A stretch of DNA of 7,215 bases from Archangium sp. (GTDB taxonomy: Bacteria; Myxococcota; Myxococcia; Myxococcales; Myxococcaceae), in contig JAEUJR010000401.1 in NCBI GenBank assembly GCA_016793585.1, positions 1 through 7,215 of the forward strand. The letters are read 5' to 3'. The stretch's first letter is position 1. The number at the start of each line of letters is the position of its first letter. Under the pieces are notes generated by a model. That model was not told where the DNA came from and searched no databases. It saw nothing but the letters and a program-made list of their open reading frames with translations. Below, in pieces: positions 1 to 6,612 of the stretch. Position numbers and translations under genes: made by a program.

Positions 1-125
1 TGACGCCGCTGGTGTCGAAACTGCGTGCCCTGCGCCAGCGCGGCGAGTGGGCGCAGGTCGAGCGACTGCTGCCCGTCGAGCGAGCGCTCGTGCTCACGAC
101 GGGTTCACGCGCGTCTTCGAGCTGA
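1..125 (+). CDS. C-terminal end of an unrecognised protein (5'-truncated by window edge)
   Basis: The reading frame starting at base 3 is open from the window edge to a TGA at 123-125 and gives about 40 residues. It begins TPLVSKLRALRQRGEWAQVE and ends in the Ser-rich GSRASSS. The Arg/Leu-rich part looks like an amphipathic helix, and the tail looks disordered. This frame is preferred because it leaves only 11 bases before the convergent manC stop, which is normal spacing here, and because a gene must end between the edge and manC. The fragment is too short to assign a family. A non-coding explanation cannot be ruled out. Confidence 0.45.
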   Translation, partial: TPLVSKLRALRQRGEWAQVERLLPVERALVLTTGSRASSS

Positions 126-136
126 GGGCGCTGCGC

Positions 137-1216
137 TCACAACAGCTTCGTGAGCTTCTTCGCCTTGAGCGCCTCGACGACCTTGCGCACGTCCTGGCTC
201 TTGTCTTTCGGCAGCACCAGAATCGCGTCACCGGCGTCGACGACGACGACGTCTTTCATACCGACGACGGCGATGGGCTTGTCCTTGCCGACGACGACGC
301 AGCCGGCCGAGTCGATGAGGAAGTTGCCGCCCAGCGAGACGTTGCCCGCCTCGTCGAGCGCGCGCACCTCGGAGAGTGCATTGAAGCTGCCGACGTCGCT
401 CCAGCCGCAGCGGCTCGGCACCACGGCGATGTTTGCGGCCTTCTCGGCGATGCCGTAGTCGATGCTGGTGGCGGGCATCTTCGGGAACTCGCGCTTCACC
501 GTCGCGGCTTCCTTCTTCGTGCCCAGCGAACCGCGAATCGCGTCGAGCGCCTGCGAGAGCTCGGGCATGTGGTGCTTGAAGGCCTCGAGCATGACGTCGG
601 CGCGGAAGACGAAGAGCCCCGCGTTCCACAGGTACTCGCCCGAGACGAGGTACTGCTCGGCGGTGGCGCGGTCGGGCTTCTCGGCGAACCGGCTCACGCG
701 GCGCGCGGTGCCCGAGAGCACCTCACCCACCTGAATGTAGCCGTAGCCCGTCTCGGGCCGCGTGGGCGCGATGCCGAGCGTGACGATCTGCCCTGAACGC
801 GCGACCGCGATGGCCTCGGCGAGCGACGCCTGAAACGCCGCGACGTCGGCGACGTGCTGGTCTGACGGAATGACGATGACGATGCCTTCGGGGTCGTGCT
901 TCGCGACGTGCGCCGTGGCCAGCGCGATGGCGGGCGCGGTGTTGCGGGCCTGCGGCTCGACGATGACGTTCTGCTTCGGCAACGAGGGCAGCGCCTTCTT
1001 CACCATCGGCGCGTGCACGGCGCCGCAGACGACGAACGACTGCTTCGGGCCGGCGAGGCCCTTCAGGCGGGCGAGCGTCTCGACGATGAGCGGGCGGTTC
1101 GTCGCCAGCGCGAGGAACTGCTTGGGGCGCGAGGTGCGCGAGAGGGGCCAGAAGCGGGTGCCGCTGCCGCCAGCCATGATGACGGGGAAGATGCCGGTCG
1201 TTTTCTCGGAAGCCAT
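137..1216 (-). CDS. manC: Mannose-1-phosphate guanylyltransferase (GDP-mannose pyrophosphorylase), short form
   Basis: This cytoplasmic enzyme joins mannose-1-phosphate and GTP to give GDP-mannose and pyrophosphate, the activated sugar for exopolysaccharide, O-antigen and glycan synthesis. The 359-residue product shows the nucleotidyltransferase signature GGSGTRFWPLSR at 16-27 with the PKQF that follows (31-34). Further motifs are EPQARNTAPAI at 87-97, PSDQ with the likely metal-binding Asp at 117-120, ETGYGYI at 155-161, FAEKPD at 177-182 (the sugar-binding EKP motif), WNAGLF at 197-202, SIDYG at 251-255 and GWSDVGS at 271-277. A left-handed beta-helix-like tail follows. It lacks the C-terminal phosphomannose isomerase cupin domain of the long bifunctional ManC/AlgA form, so isomerisation must be encoded elsewhere. 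The ATG at 1216 is chosen because GAGG (1223-1226) sits 6 bases upstream. An in-frame ATG at 1228 would add four residues but its AGG is too close. A longer open frame to 1609 runs antisense to the next gene and is rejected. No other polysaccharide gene is in view. Confidence 0.95.
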   Translation of the reverse strand: MASEKTTGIFPVIMAGGSGTRFWPLSRTSRPKQFLALATNRPLIVETLARLKGLAGPKQSFVVCGAVHAPMVKKALPSLPKQNVIVEPQARNTAPAIALATAHVAKHDPEGIVIVIPSDQHVADVAAFQASLAEAIAVARSGQIVTLGIAPTRPETGYGYIQVGEVLSGTARRVSRFAEKPDRATAEQYLVSGEYLWNAGLFVFRADVMLEAFKHHMPELSQALDAIRGSLGTKKEAATVKREFPKMPATSIDYGIAEKAANIAVVPSRCGWSDVGSFNALSEVRALDEAGNVSLGGNFLIDSAGCVVVGKDKPIAVVGMKDVVVVDAGDAILVLPKDKSQDVRKVVEALKAKKLTKLL

Positions 1217-1291
1217 GGCGCGCCTCATACCTGCTCGCGGTGCCGAAGAAAGAGCGTTGCAGCGCCGCCCCCGGTGGTGGAGCGTCGCGGC
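1217..1291. promoter_or_regulatory. Divergent intergenic region between manC and the YdeI-family gene
   Basis: These 75 bases lie between two divergent start codons and so should hold promoters for both. The ribosome binding site GAGG for manC (1223-1226 on the minus strand) and GGAG for the plus-strand gene (1279-1282) are visible. I see no convincing -35/-10 pair on either strand. Promoter content is inferred from layout only. Confidence 0.35.
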
Positions 1292-1903
1292 ATGGCTGAT
1301 GACCTCGTTCGTCTCGCGACCCCGAAGCACTGGCACGACTGGCTCGCGAAGCACCACGCCACGAAGACCGAAGGCATCTGGCTCGAGCTGGCGAAGAAGT
1401 CGGCGAGCTTCACCACCGTCACCTACGCCGAGGCGCTCGAGGTCGCGCTCTGCTGGGGGTGGATCGATGGGCAGAAGGGCTCCATCGACGAGCACCGGTG
1501 GAAGCAGCGCTTCACCCCGCGTCGGGAGCGCAGCATCTGGTCGAAGGTGAACCGCGCGAAGGCCGAGGCCCTCATCGCCGACGGGCGCATGCAGCCGAGC
1601 GGGCTGCACGAGGTGACGCGCGCGAAGGCCGACGGGCGGTGGGAGCGGGCCTATGACTCTCCGAAGAACGCAAAGGTGCCCGACGATCTCGCAGCGGCGT
1701 TGGCGAAGTCACCCAAGGCGAAGGCGCTGTTCGAGCGGCTCGACGCGACGAACCGGTTCGCGATTCTCTACCGCACCACGAGCGTGAAGAAGGCCGAGAC
1801 CCGCGCGCGGAAGATCGCCGCCTTCGTCGCAGGGCTCGCGAAGGGCGAAGTGCCGTACCCCGACCGGCTGCCGAAGAAGAAGGCTCAGCAGAAGGCGAGG
1901 TAG
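1292..1903 (+). CDS. YdeI/OmpD-associated (OmdA) family protein
   Basis: This is a 203-residue soluble protein with no signal peptide or membrane segment. It matches the COG4430/YdeI family by an N-terminal Trp-rich segment (W14, W17, W30), YAEALEVALCWGWIDG at 45-60, the basic RFTPRRERSIWSKVN at 73-87, and the AKADGRWERAYDS block. The C-terminal helical OmdA region carries the family's conserved TRARKIAAF. The tail (PKKKAQQKAR) is strongly basic. Family names mention bacteriocin protection and OmpD association, but the biochemical role is not established, so I give none. The length is normal for the family. The ATG at 1292 is preferred because GGAG (1279-1282) lies 9 bases upstream and family homology begins right there. 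The open frame continues upstream to 896, but that part is antisense to manC. The gene is monocistronic and its last 19 bases overlap the convergent HD-hydrolase gene. Confidence 0.88.
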   Translation: MADDLVRLATPKHWHDWLAKHHATKTEGIWLELAKKSASFTTVTYAEALEVALCWGWIDGQKGSIDEHRWKQRFTPRRERSIWSKVNRAKAEALIADGRMQPSGLHEVTRAKADGRWERAYDSPKNAKVPDDLAAALAKSPKAKALFERLDATNRFAILYRTTSVKKAETRARKIAAFVAGLAKGEVPYPDRLPKKKAQQKAR

Positions 1904-2418
1904 GCCGCGCGGCGCGCTTCGAGGCGTTGGGCCAGCCCTGCGTGGGCGCCGCCGAGCGCGTCGAGAATCACCTTCGCTTCGTCGCGGTAGGCCAGCCGCT
2001 TCTCCTTCGTCCAATACGAGGGCGGCTCCTCGAGGTTGGTGATGCGGTCGGCGAGCTTCACCAGCTGCACGTCTCTGGGTTGCGCGAGGAGCCGCCGCAA
2101 CGAATCGCCCATCTGCTCGGGCTTGGGCAGCGCGCCGTTCTTGGTGAGCGCCGACACGCCCGCGGCGACGGCTTTCCCGAACTCCGCCTCGAGCTGCTCG
2201 ACCGTCACGCCCGCGTCTTCCACGGAGTCGTGCAGCAGCGCGCAGGTAACCGCGAGCTCGGCGTCGAAGTCACGGCTGGTGGCCCAGGCGTGCTGCACCT
2301 CGGCGGCGACCTTCACGAGGTGCACGACGTAGGGTGCGTTGGAGCCGGGCACCTTCTGCTCCTGGTGCGCGCGCACCACGAAGTCGAGGGTCTTCACGTA
2401 GCGGTCGGCGCTCCACAT
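1885..2418 (-). CDS. Small HD-domain hydrolase of the SpoT/RelA-hydrolase (MESH1-like) type
   Basis: This 177-residue protein is about the length of single-domain small alarmone hydrolases and has no synthetase, TGS or ACT domain. Metal-binding HD residues fit the family: H33 in PYVVHL, the pair H63-D64 inside HDSVED (63-68), and D124 in KLADRITNL (121-129). By family, such enzymes use Mn2+ to remove the 3'-pyrophosphate from (p)ppGpp; animal MESH1 also dephosphorylates NADPH. The usual substrate-loop pattern (HxGQxRK...PYxxHP) is altered here to HQEQKVPG...PYVVHL, with the Arg and the Pro after His missing, so substrate should not be assumed. The gene starts only 4 bases after the sthA stop. 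An AAAGG ribosome binding site (2427-2431) lies inside the end of sthA, implying co-translation. Its own stop overlaps the convergent YdeI-family gene. Fold assignment is secure, substrate uncertain. Confidence 0.85.
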   Translation of the reverse strand: MWSADRYVKTLDFVVRAHQEQKVPGSNAPYVVHLVKVAAEVQHAWATSRDFDAELAVTCALLHDSVEDAGVTVEQLEAEFGKAVAAGVSALTKNGALPKPEQMGDSLRRLLAQPRDVQLVKLADRITNLEEPPSYWTKEKRLAYRDEAKVILDALGGAHAGLAQRLEARRAAYLAFC

Positions 2419-2422
2419 GGTC

Positions 2423-3817
2423 TCAGCCTTTCGCGTCTGGGCGATCGCGGCGGCCGAGCGCGTCGTAGGTCGCGTATTTGTAGGCCTCCGAGATGGTCGG
2501 GTAGTTGAAGCAGGTGTTGATGAAGAGGTCGGCCTTCGCGTGGCTCATCAGCGCGACCAGGCCGATGTGCACCAGCTCGGTCGCGTTCTCTCCGACGCAG
2601 TGCACGCCCACGAGCGACATGTCGGAGCGCTTGAACAGCAGCTTCAAGAAGCCCTCGTCACCCACCATCAACCCACGAGCGTTGTGCGCGAACTCGGCGC
2701 GGCCCGCGACGTAGTCGACGCCCTTCGCGATCAGCTCGCGCTCGGTCTCACCCGCCATCGACACCTCGGGGATCGTGTAGATGCCGTACGGGAACACCGG
2801 CGAGACCTGCGTCTTGTACTTGAGGTCGAAGAAGTGAACGACGGCGACGCGCGCCTGCTCCATCGAGGTCGAGGCGAGCGCGGGGTTGCCGATGACGTCA
2901 CCGACGGCGGCGATGTGTGAAGCCTTCGTGCGGAAGGTGACCGGGTCGACCTGCAGCTGGCCGCGCTTGTTCACCTCGAGGCCCGCGTTCTCGAGCCGGA
3001 GCGCGCCCGTGTTGCCCTGCCGCCCCGCGCAGACGAGCACGCAGTCGGCGGCGAGCGTGTCTCCCGAGTCGAGCGAGAGCCGCACGCCGCTCTGCACCGC
3101 CTCGCAGCCCCACACCTGCGCCGGCATGCGAAAGGTGATGTCGAGCGCGAGCATGCGCTTCTTGAGCGACTCGACCACGTCGTCGTCGAGGAACCCGAGA
3201 ATGGTGTTTCGCGGCTCGACGATGGTGACCTTCACGCCCAGCGCGGCGAACAGGCACGCGTACTCGCAGCCGATGACGCCACCACCGACGACGACCATCG
3301 ATTTGGGAATGTCGTGCACACGCACGATCTCGTCGGAGTCGTAGACGCATCGATGGTCGAACGGGAACTGGGGCGGCCGATGCGGGCTCGAGCCGGTCGC
3401 GATGAGCACGTGCTTCGCGCGAATCTGCTTCCCCGTGCCGTCGATGGCGATGGTGTTCGCGTCGACGAAGTGGGCGGTGCCATGAAACACGCGCACCTTG
3501 TGACGCTCGAGGTTCTGCGCGATGCGCGTGCGCTCCTCGGTGACGACGGCCTCGAGGCGATAGAGGAAGTCGTCGACCGACGCCTGGCGTGAGAGCGCGA
3601 GGTCGACGCCGTGCAGCCCGCGTTGGCGAAAGCCCGACAGGTACAGCGCCGTCTCACGCAGCGTCTTCGAGGGCAGCGTGCCGGTGTTCACCATGGCGCC
3701 GCCGTGCACGGGCTCCTTCTCGATGAGCGCGACCGACTTGCCGAAGTACGCGGCCTGCACGGCGCCCTTCTCGCCCGCGGCCCCGCCACCGATGACGACC
3801 AGATCGAATTCGTCCAT
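2423..3817 (-). CDS. sthA: Soluble pyridine nucleotide transhydrogenase (Si-specific NAD(P)+ transhydrogenase)
   Basis: This cytoplasmic flavoprotein moves hydride between NADPH and NAD+, usually draining excess NADPH. The 464 residues are close to the E. coli enzyme's length. The FAD-binding Rossmann motif is GGGAAGEKG at 10-18, ATGSSP is at 140-145, the NAD(P)-binding GGGVIGCE is at 178-185 with an acidic strand end (E201), the second FAD motif is GDVIG at 306-310, and the dimerisation domain runs from about 340 to the end. Two details separate it from dihydrolipoamide dehydrogenase. At the disulfide site the sequence is GGAMVNTGTLPSKTLRE (39-55), so both redox cysteines are gone (Met42, Thr47). 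The C-terminal His-Glu dyad region reads FNYPTISEAY (437-446), the transhydrogenase pattern. The start at 3817 matches the family N-terminus, although no good ribosome binding site is seen in the 21-base gap after the Nudix gene. It lies 4 bases upstream of the HD-hydrolase gene. Confidence 0.92.
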   Translation of the reverse strand: MDEFDLVVIGGGAAGEKGAVQAAYFGKSVALIEKEPVHGGAMVNTGTLPSKTLRETALYLSGFRQRGLHGVDLALSRQASVDDFLYRLEAVVTEERTRIAQNLERHKVRVFHGTAHFVDANTIAIDGTGKQIRAKHVLIATGSSPHRPPQFPFDHRCVYDSDEIVRVHDIPKSMVVVGGGVIGCEYACLFAALGVKVTIVEPRNTILGFLDDDVVESLKKRMLALDITFRMPAQVWGCEAVQSGVRLSLDSGDTLAADCVLVCAGRQGNTGALRLENAGLEVNKRGQLQVDPVTFRTKASHIAAVGDVIGNPALASTSMEQARVAVVHFFDLKYKTQVSPVFPYGIYTIPEVSMAGETERELIAKGVDYVAGRAEFAHNARGLMVGDEGFLKLLFKRSDMSLVGVHCVGENATELVHIGLVALMSHAKADLFINTCFNYPTISEAYKYATYDALGRRDRPDAKG

Positions 3818-3838
3818 GAGGCGCGCGAGCGTAGCGCG

Positions 3839-4408
3839 TCAGCGGCCGATGGCGGCGACATGCTCCATCAACTGGTCGAGCATTCGCCACGTCGCGCCCC
3901 AGACGACGTTCTTGCCGTCGCCCCAGACGTACACGTCGCGATCGACCTGGTAGATGAAGCGCTTCTCCTTGCGCAGCCGCCACAGGGGCGCCTCGAGCAC
4001 TTCGGCGATCTCTCCCTCGTTGGGCGTGAGCGGCGCGTCGGCGGGCACGACCCCGACGAACGGCGTCACCCAGTACGACGTGATGGTGGGCATCGCGCCG
4101 AGCATGCCGAGCACGGTGACGTCTTCGGGCTCGAGGCCGAGCTCTTCTTTCGTCTCTCGCAGCGCGGTGTGGAGCGGGGTGAGGTCTCCCGCGTCACGCG
4201 CGCCACCGGGGAACGAGATCTGCCCGGGGTGTTTGCGGAGCGTCAGCGGCCGCATGGTGAGGTACGCCCATGGCTCGCCTTCGCGCCAGAAGAGCGGCGC
4301 GAGCACGGCGGCCTCTTTGAGCTGCATGCCCGGCGCTTCCATCACCCGCGAGGGCACGGTGCGAAGGCGCGTCTGCAACCTCGAGAAGAAATCGTCTGCC
4401 GCGCCCAT
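3839..4408 (-). CDS. Nudix hydrolase, CoA pyrophosphatase type (NudL/UPF0035-like)
   Basis: By family this enzyme cleaves coenzyme A or oxidised CoA to 4'-phosphopantetheine and 3',5'-ADP. The 189-residue protein contains the CoA-type signature LRKHPGQISFPGG at 57-69 followed by ARDAGD and the Nudix box residues ALRETKEELGL at 82-92 (catalytic R84, E85, E88, E89). The one-residue-longer spacing between the Gly pair and the REtkEE, with Asp in place of the first Glu, is what the CoA subfamily shows, so it is not a defect. No signal peptide is present. I chose the ATG at 4408, 16 bases after the lipoprotein stop. An upstream in-frame start at 4489 would overlap the lipoprotein gene by 65 bases and add residues with no family resemblance. 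It precedes sthA by 21 bases in the same operon. Activity on other nucleotides cannot be excluded. Confidence 0.9.
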   Translation of the reverse strand: MGAADDFFSRLQTRLRTVPSRVMEAPGMQLKEAAVLAPLFWREGEPWAYLTMRPLTLRKHPGQISFPGGARDAGDLTPLHTALRETKEELGLEPEDVTVLGMLGAMPTITSYWVTPFVGVVPADAPLTPNEGEIAEVLEAPLWRLRKEKRFIYQVDRDVYVWGDGKNVVWGATWRMLDQLMEHVAAIGR

Positions 4409-4424
4409 CGCGACGACTCTGGCG

Positions 4425-4943
4425 TCACTTGTCGAAAACGTCGATGACGTAATCGTCGGGAAGCCCACCGTCCGTCGAGGTACCGCCATCGGAGGCGCCG
4501 GCGTCGGGGCGATTCAGAATCACCGGGCGCAGACGAATGCCCACCTTCGAGGTCAAGCCCGCACAGGTCACCGGCAGCGTGAGCTCGATGGGGTCGCCCG
4601 AGGTGGGCTGCACGGTGACGCGAACCAGCTCCGGTGAGACTCGCACCTGACCGCTGATGGGCGCGCCCACGGCCGTGACGGGCGCGACGGCCTCGAGCCG
4701 GCCCGAGAGCATGATCTCGACCGTCACCTCGGTGCCCACGCGCCTCAACGTCGTCGCGACGCTCGACGACACGGGCCCGACCGAGCAGGCCGACGGTGGG
4801 GGCAATGGGTCAGACACGATGCAGCTCGTGCAGCCCGTCACCATCACCGACGCGACGCCGACCGACAGCGCAGAGCGAAGGTGATCGACCACGCGGTCAC
4901 GCGGCGTACGAGAAGGAATCACCGGCGCTCGTTCATCCGTCAC
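4425..4943 (-). CDS. Putative lipoprotein, translationally coupled to the radical SAM gene
   Basis: I do not recognise a family. The 172-residue product has a charged N-region, a hydrophobic stretch (about 25-37) and the lipobox MVTGC ending at C38, so it is probably exported and lipid-anchored; Thr at +2 favours outer-membrane sorting under general Gram-negative rules. A Pro-rich linker (PLPPP, 46-50) follows. The body (about 55-143) alternates Val/Thr like a small beta-sandwich, with C53 and C127 able to form a disulfide. The tail 147-160 is Asp/Gly/Ser/Thr-rich, common in myxobacterial lipoproteins. The GTG at 4943 has a good GGAG (4950-4953) 6 bases upstream, inside the radical SAM gene, and overlaps that gene by 11 bases. 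The signal peptide would then have an unusually long N-region. A second in-frame GTG at codon 18 would give a more typical 20-residue signal before the Cys but lacks a clear ribosome binding site. Confidence 0.75.
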   Translation of the reverse strand: MTDERAPVIPSRTPRDRVVDHLRSALSVGVASVMVTGCTSCIVSDPLPPPSACSVGPVSSSVATTLRRVGTEVTVEIMLSGRLEAVAPVTAVGAPISGQVRVSPELVRVTVQPTSGDPIELTLPVTCAGLTSKVGIRLRPVILNRPDAGASDGGTSTDGGLPDDYVIDVFDK

Positions 4944-6567
4944 GGAACACTCCCTGTTGCAGCGGCGTCGCCAGCTCGGCCTTGAGCGACACCATCGTCT
5001 CGACCTTCAACGTCTCGTGAATCGTCTGGGCCAACGCCCGGCCCGCTTCACGCACCGCGGCTTCCGCCTGGCGCAGTGCCGGAGTCACCTCGGCCACCAG
5101 GCTGGCCCGCGAGCGTGTGCTCGACTCGCGCACGCCAGCCATGATCTTCCGCAACTGGGTGACGGAGTTCTCTCCGAGCATTCGGCACACCCGCTGCGTC
5201 TCGGTGAGCCACTCGGGCCGGTAGAGCTCGGGTCGAAAGTGCTTCGCCATCGCCACGTCGCCCCGCAGCGCCATGGTGAGGTGCGCGACCGGGTCTTCGC
5301 CGAAGTTGCGCTCGAAGAAGGCCTCGTTGACGACCTCGAACACGCGCTGCGTCTGCTCGTCGCCGAGCGAGTAGTCCCACATGAGCCAGTCACCGCGCGC
5401 CCGCCCTTCGCGTTGCATGCGCGCGAGCAGCGGCGTGCCGGCGTACAGCTCGACGCGGCCGAAGTTGAACGGGTGGTGCGAGAACTGCCGCATGAACTCG
5501 AGGTTCTCGTCGAGCGACTCGAGCGTGGTGTCGGGGTCGAACGCGAGCATGTTGAACGAGACGAAGAGCCCGAGGTCGTCGATGACCTTCATGGCGCGTT
5601 CGTTCTCGCCCTTCTTGAGCCCGCGCCGCAGCGTCTTGAGCCCCTGGTCGGTGTCGGTCTCGATGCCGACGTAGGCGCGGAGCGCGTGCAGGCGTTCGAC
5701 CAGCAGCCCGAACACCTTCGGCGTCACGTCCATCGGGCGCGCCTTGATGACGGTGGCGTAGCGGCCGAGCTTTCTCGCCTCGAGCGCATCGGCGAGCGCG
5801 GCCAGCCGGGTGAGGTTGTCGCGCTCACGCGGCACGAAGAAGTTGTCGTCGTGGAAGACGAAGACCTCGACGCCGAGATCGTGGTGCAGGTGCGCCATCT
5901 CGTCGGCGACGTCGTCGACCGGGCGAAAGCGGTAGCGTTTTCCCGGGCTCGCGGCTTCATGCCAGGCGGCGATGCAGCAGAACGAACAGTTCGCGTAGCA
6001 GCCACGCGAGCTGACGAGCGGCGCGAGGCGTCGTCCATGCACGCGCATGCCGTCGGCGTCACGCACGGGCCATGGAAGCTTCGAGAGCTCGGGAGACGCG
6101 CGGGTCGCAGTGAGCGAGACGGCTCCGTTCGTACGAAGGGCGAGCCCGGCGATCGTCGCGAGGTCGCGGCCCTCTTTCAGCGCGGTGGCGAGCTCGACGA
6201 TCGTCTCGTCGGCCTCCTGTCTGCAGATGGAATCGAGCTCGGGGAAGTCGGTCAGCATCTCGACCGATGCGAACGTCGCGAAGTGCCCGCCGGCGGTGAG
6301 GTGCGCGCGAGAGCCCGCTTCCTTGAGCGCGATGGCGAGGCCCAGCAGGTCCATCGCGCGCCACTGGAAGGCGAGCGAGAGCCCGATGAGAAACGGCGGC
6401 TCATCGGTGTTGGTGAGCTGCGCGACGATGCCCGCCAGCTGCTGCGGCCCATCGAACCGAATGATGCGTGACGCGATGCCTGCGCGAGCCAGCGTCGCCG
6501 CGAGCGAGCGGAGCGACAGGTTCTCTTCGAGTTCGGGACCGACCAGCGCCACCCAGCCCTGCTGCAT
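4933..6567 (-). CDS. Radical SAM protein with N-terminal B12-binding-like domain
   Basis: The 544-residue protein has three parts. Residues 5-150 look like a cobalamin-binding-type Rossmann fold ([11 protein letters not shown] at 16-26, TAGGHFATF at 91-99, R116 and EADET at 118-122). No DxHxxG motif is visible, so base-off B12 binding is doubtful. The radical SAM core follows: [12 protein letters not shown] at 186-197 supplies C190, C194 and C197 for the [4Fe-4S] cluster, then FHDDNFF at 238-244, KARP at 275-278, YVGIETDTD at 299-307 with LRRG at 313-316, and [11 protein letters not shown] at 338-348. Residues from about 450 onward are a helical, Arg/Ala/Glu-rich extension with no motif I recognise. 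No SPASM-like Cys cluster is present. The enzyme should generate a 5'-deoxyadenosyl radical; its substrate is unknown. The ATG at 6567 has a strong GAGGGGG (6574-6580) 6 bases upstream. Its 3' end overlaps the lipoprotein start by 11 bases. Confidence 0.9.
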   Translation of the reverse strand: MQQGWVALVGPELEENLSLRSLAATLARAGIASRIIRFDGPQQLAGIVAQLTNTDEPPFLIGLSLAFQWRAMDLLGLAIALKEAGSRAHLTAGGHFATFASVEMLTDFPELDSICRQEADETIVELATALKEGRDLATIAGLALRTNGAVSLTATRASPELSKLPWPVRDADGMRVHGRRLAPLVSSRGCYANCSFCCIAAWHEAASPGKRYRFRPVDDVADEMAHLHHDLGVEVFVFHDDNFFVPRERDNLTRLAALADALEARKLGRYATVIKARPMDVTPKVFGLLVERLHALRAYVGIETDTDQGLKTLRRGLKKGENERAMKVIDDLGLFVSFNMLAFDPDTTLESLDENLEFMRQFSHHPFNFGRVELYAGTPLLARMQREGRARGDWLMWDYSLGDEQTQRVFEVVNEAFFERNFGEDPVAHLTMALRGDVAMAKHFRPELYRPEWLTETQRVCRMLGENSVTQLRKIMAGVRESSTRSRASLVAEVTPALRQAEAAVREAGRALAQTIHETLKVETMVSLKAELATPLQQGVFRDG

Positions 6568-6587
6568 CTGCTGCCCCCTCGTGCTCC

Positions 6588-6602
6588 GGCCGGGCGCCAG
6601 CC
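6588..6602 (-). other. Short GC-rich stem-loop between the VF530 and radical SAM genes
   Basis: On the minus strand GGCTGG, a 3-base loop CGC and CCGGCC can pair as six base pairs including one U-G wobble. It sits in the 45-base gap after the VF530 stop and 8 bases upstream of the radical SAM ribosome binding site. There is no T-tract, so it is not a standard intrinsic terminator. It could tune transcript stability or be chance in GC-rich DNA. Confidence 0.3.
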
Positions 6603-6612
6603 TACCCGACCG

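Noticed and set aside
120..139. Possible bidirectional terminator between the truncated first gene and manC
   Set aside because: Only a 4-base stem (GAGC/GCTC) with a large loop forms and there is no T-tract, so a terminator is not supported.
236..290. GAC/GTC trinucleotide runs resembling a short tandem repeat
   Set aside because: They encode the Val/Asp-rich strand of ManC (KDVVVVDAGD) in the gene's preferred codons and are not a repeat element.
896..1291. Upstream extension of the YdeI-family frame
   Set aside because: It is antisense to the conserved start of manC and has no family resemblance. The ATG at 1292 fits the family N-terminus.
1217..1609. Upstream extension of the manC frame
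   Set aside because: It runs antisense to the conserved N-terminal half of the YdeI-family gene. ManC homology starts just after the ATG at 1216, which has its own ribosome binding site.
3611..4447. A 278-codon open frame on the plus strand
   Set aside because: It is antisense across sthA and the Nudix gene, both firmly identified, and crosses their junction. The composition is that of a mirror frame.
4409..4489. Longer Nudix N-terminus starting at 4489
   Set aside because: It would overlap the lipoprotein gene by 65 bases and adds Ser/Thr-rich residues that do not resemble the family.
4957..6471. A 504-codon open frame on the plus strand
   Set aside because: It lies wholly antisense to the radical SAM gene, whose motifs are intact. 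The translation is Arg/Glu/His-rich without any family pattern, as expected from GC-rich third positions read backwards.
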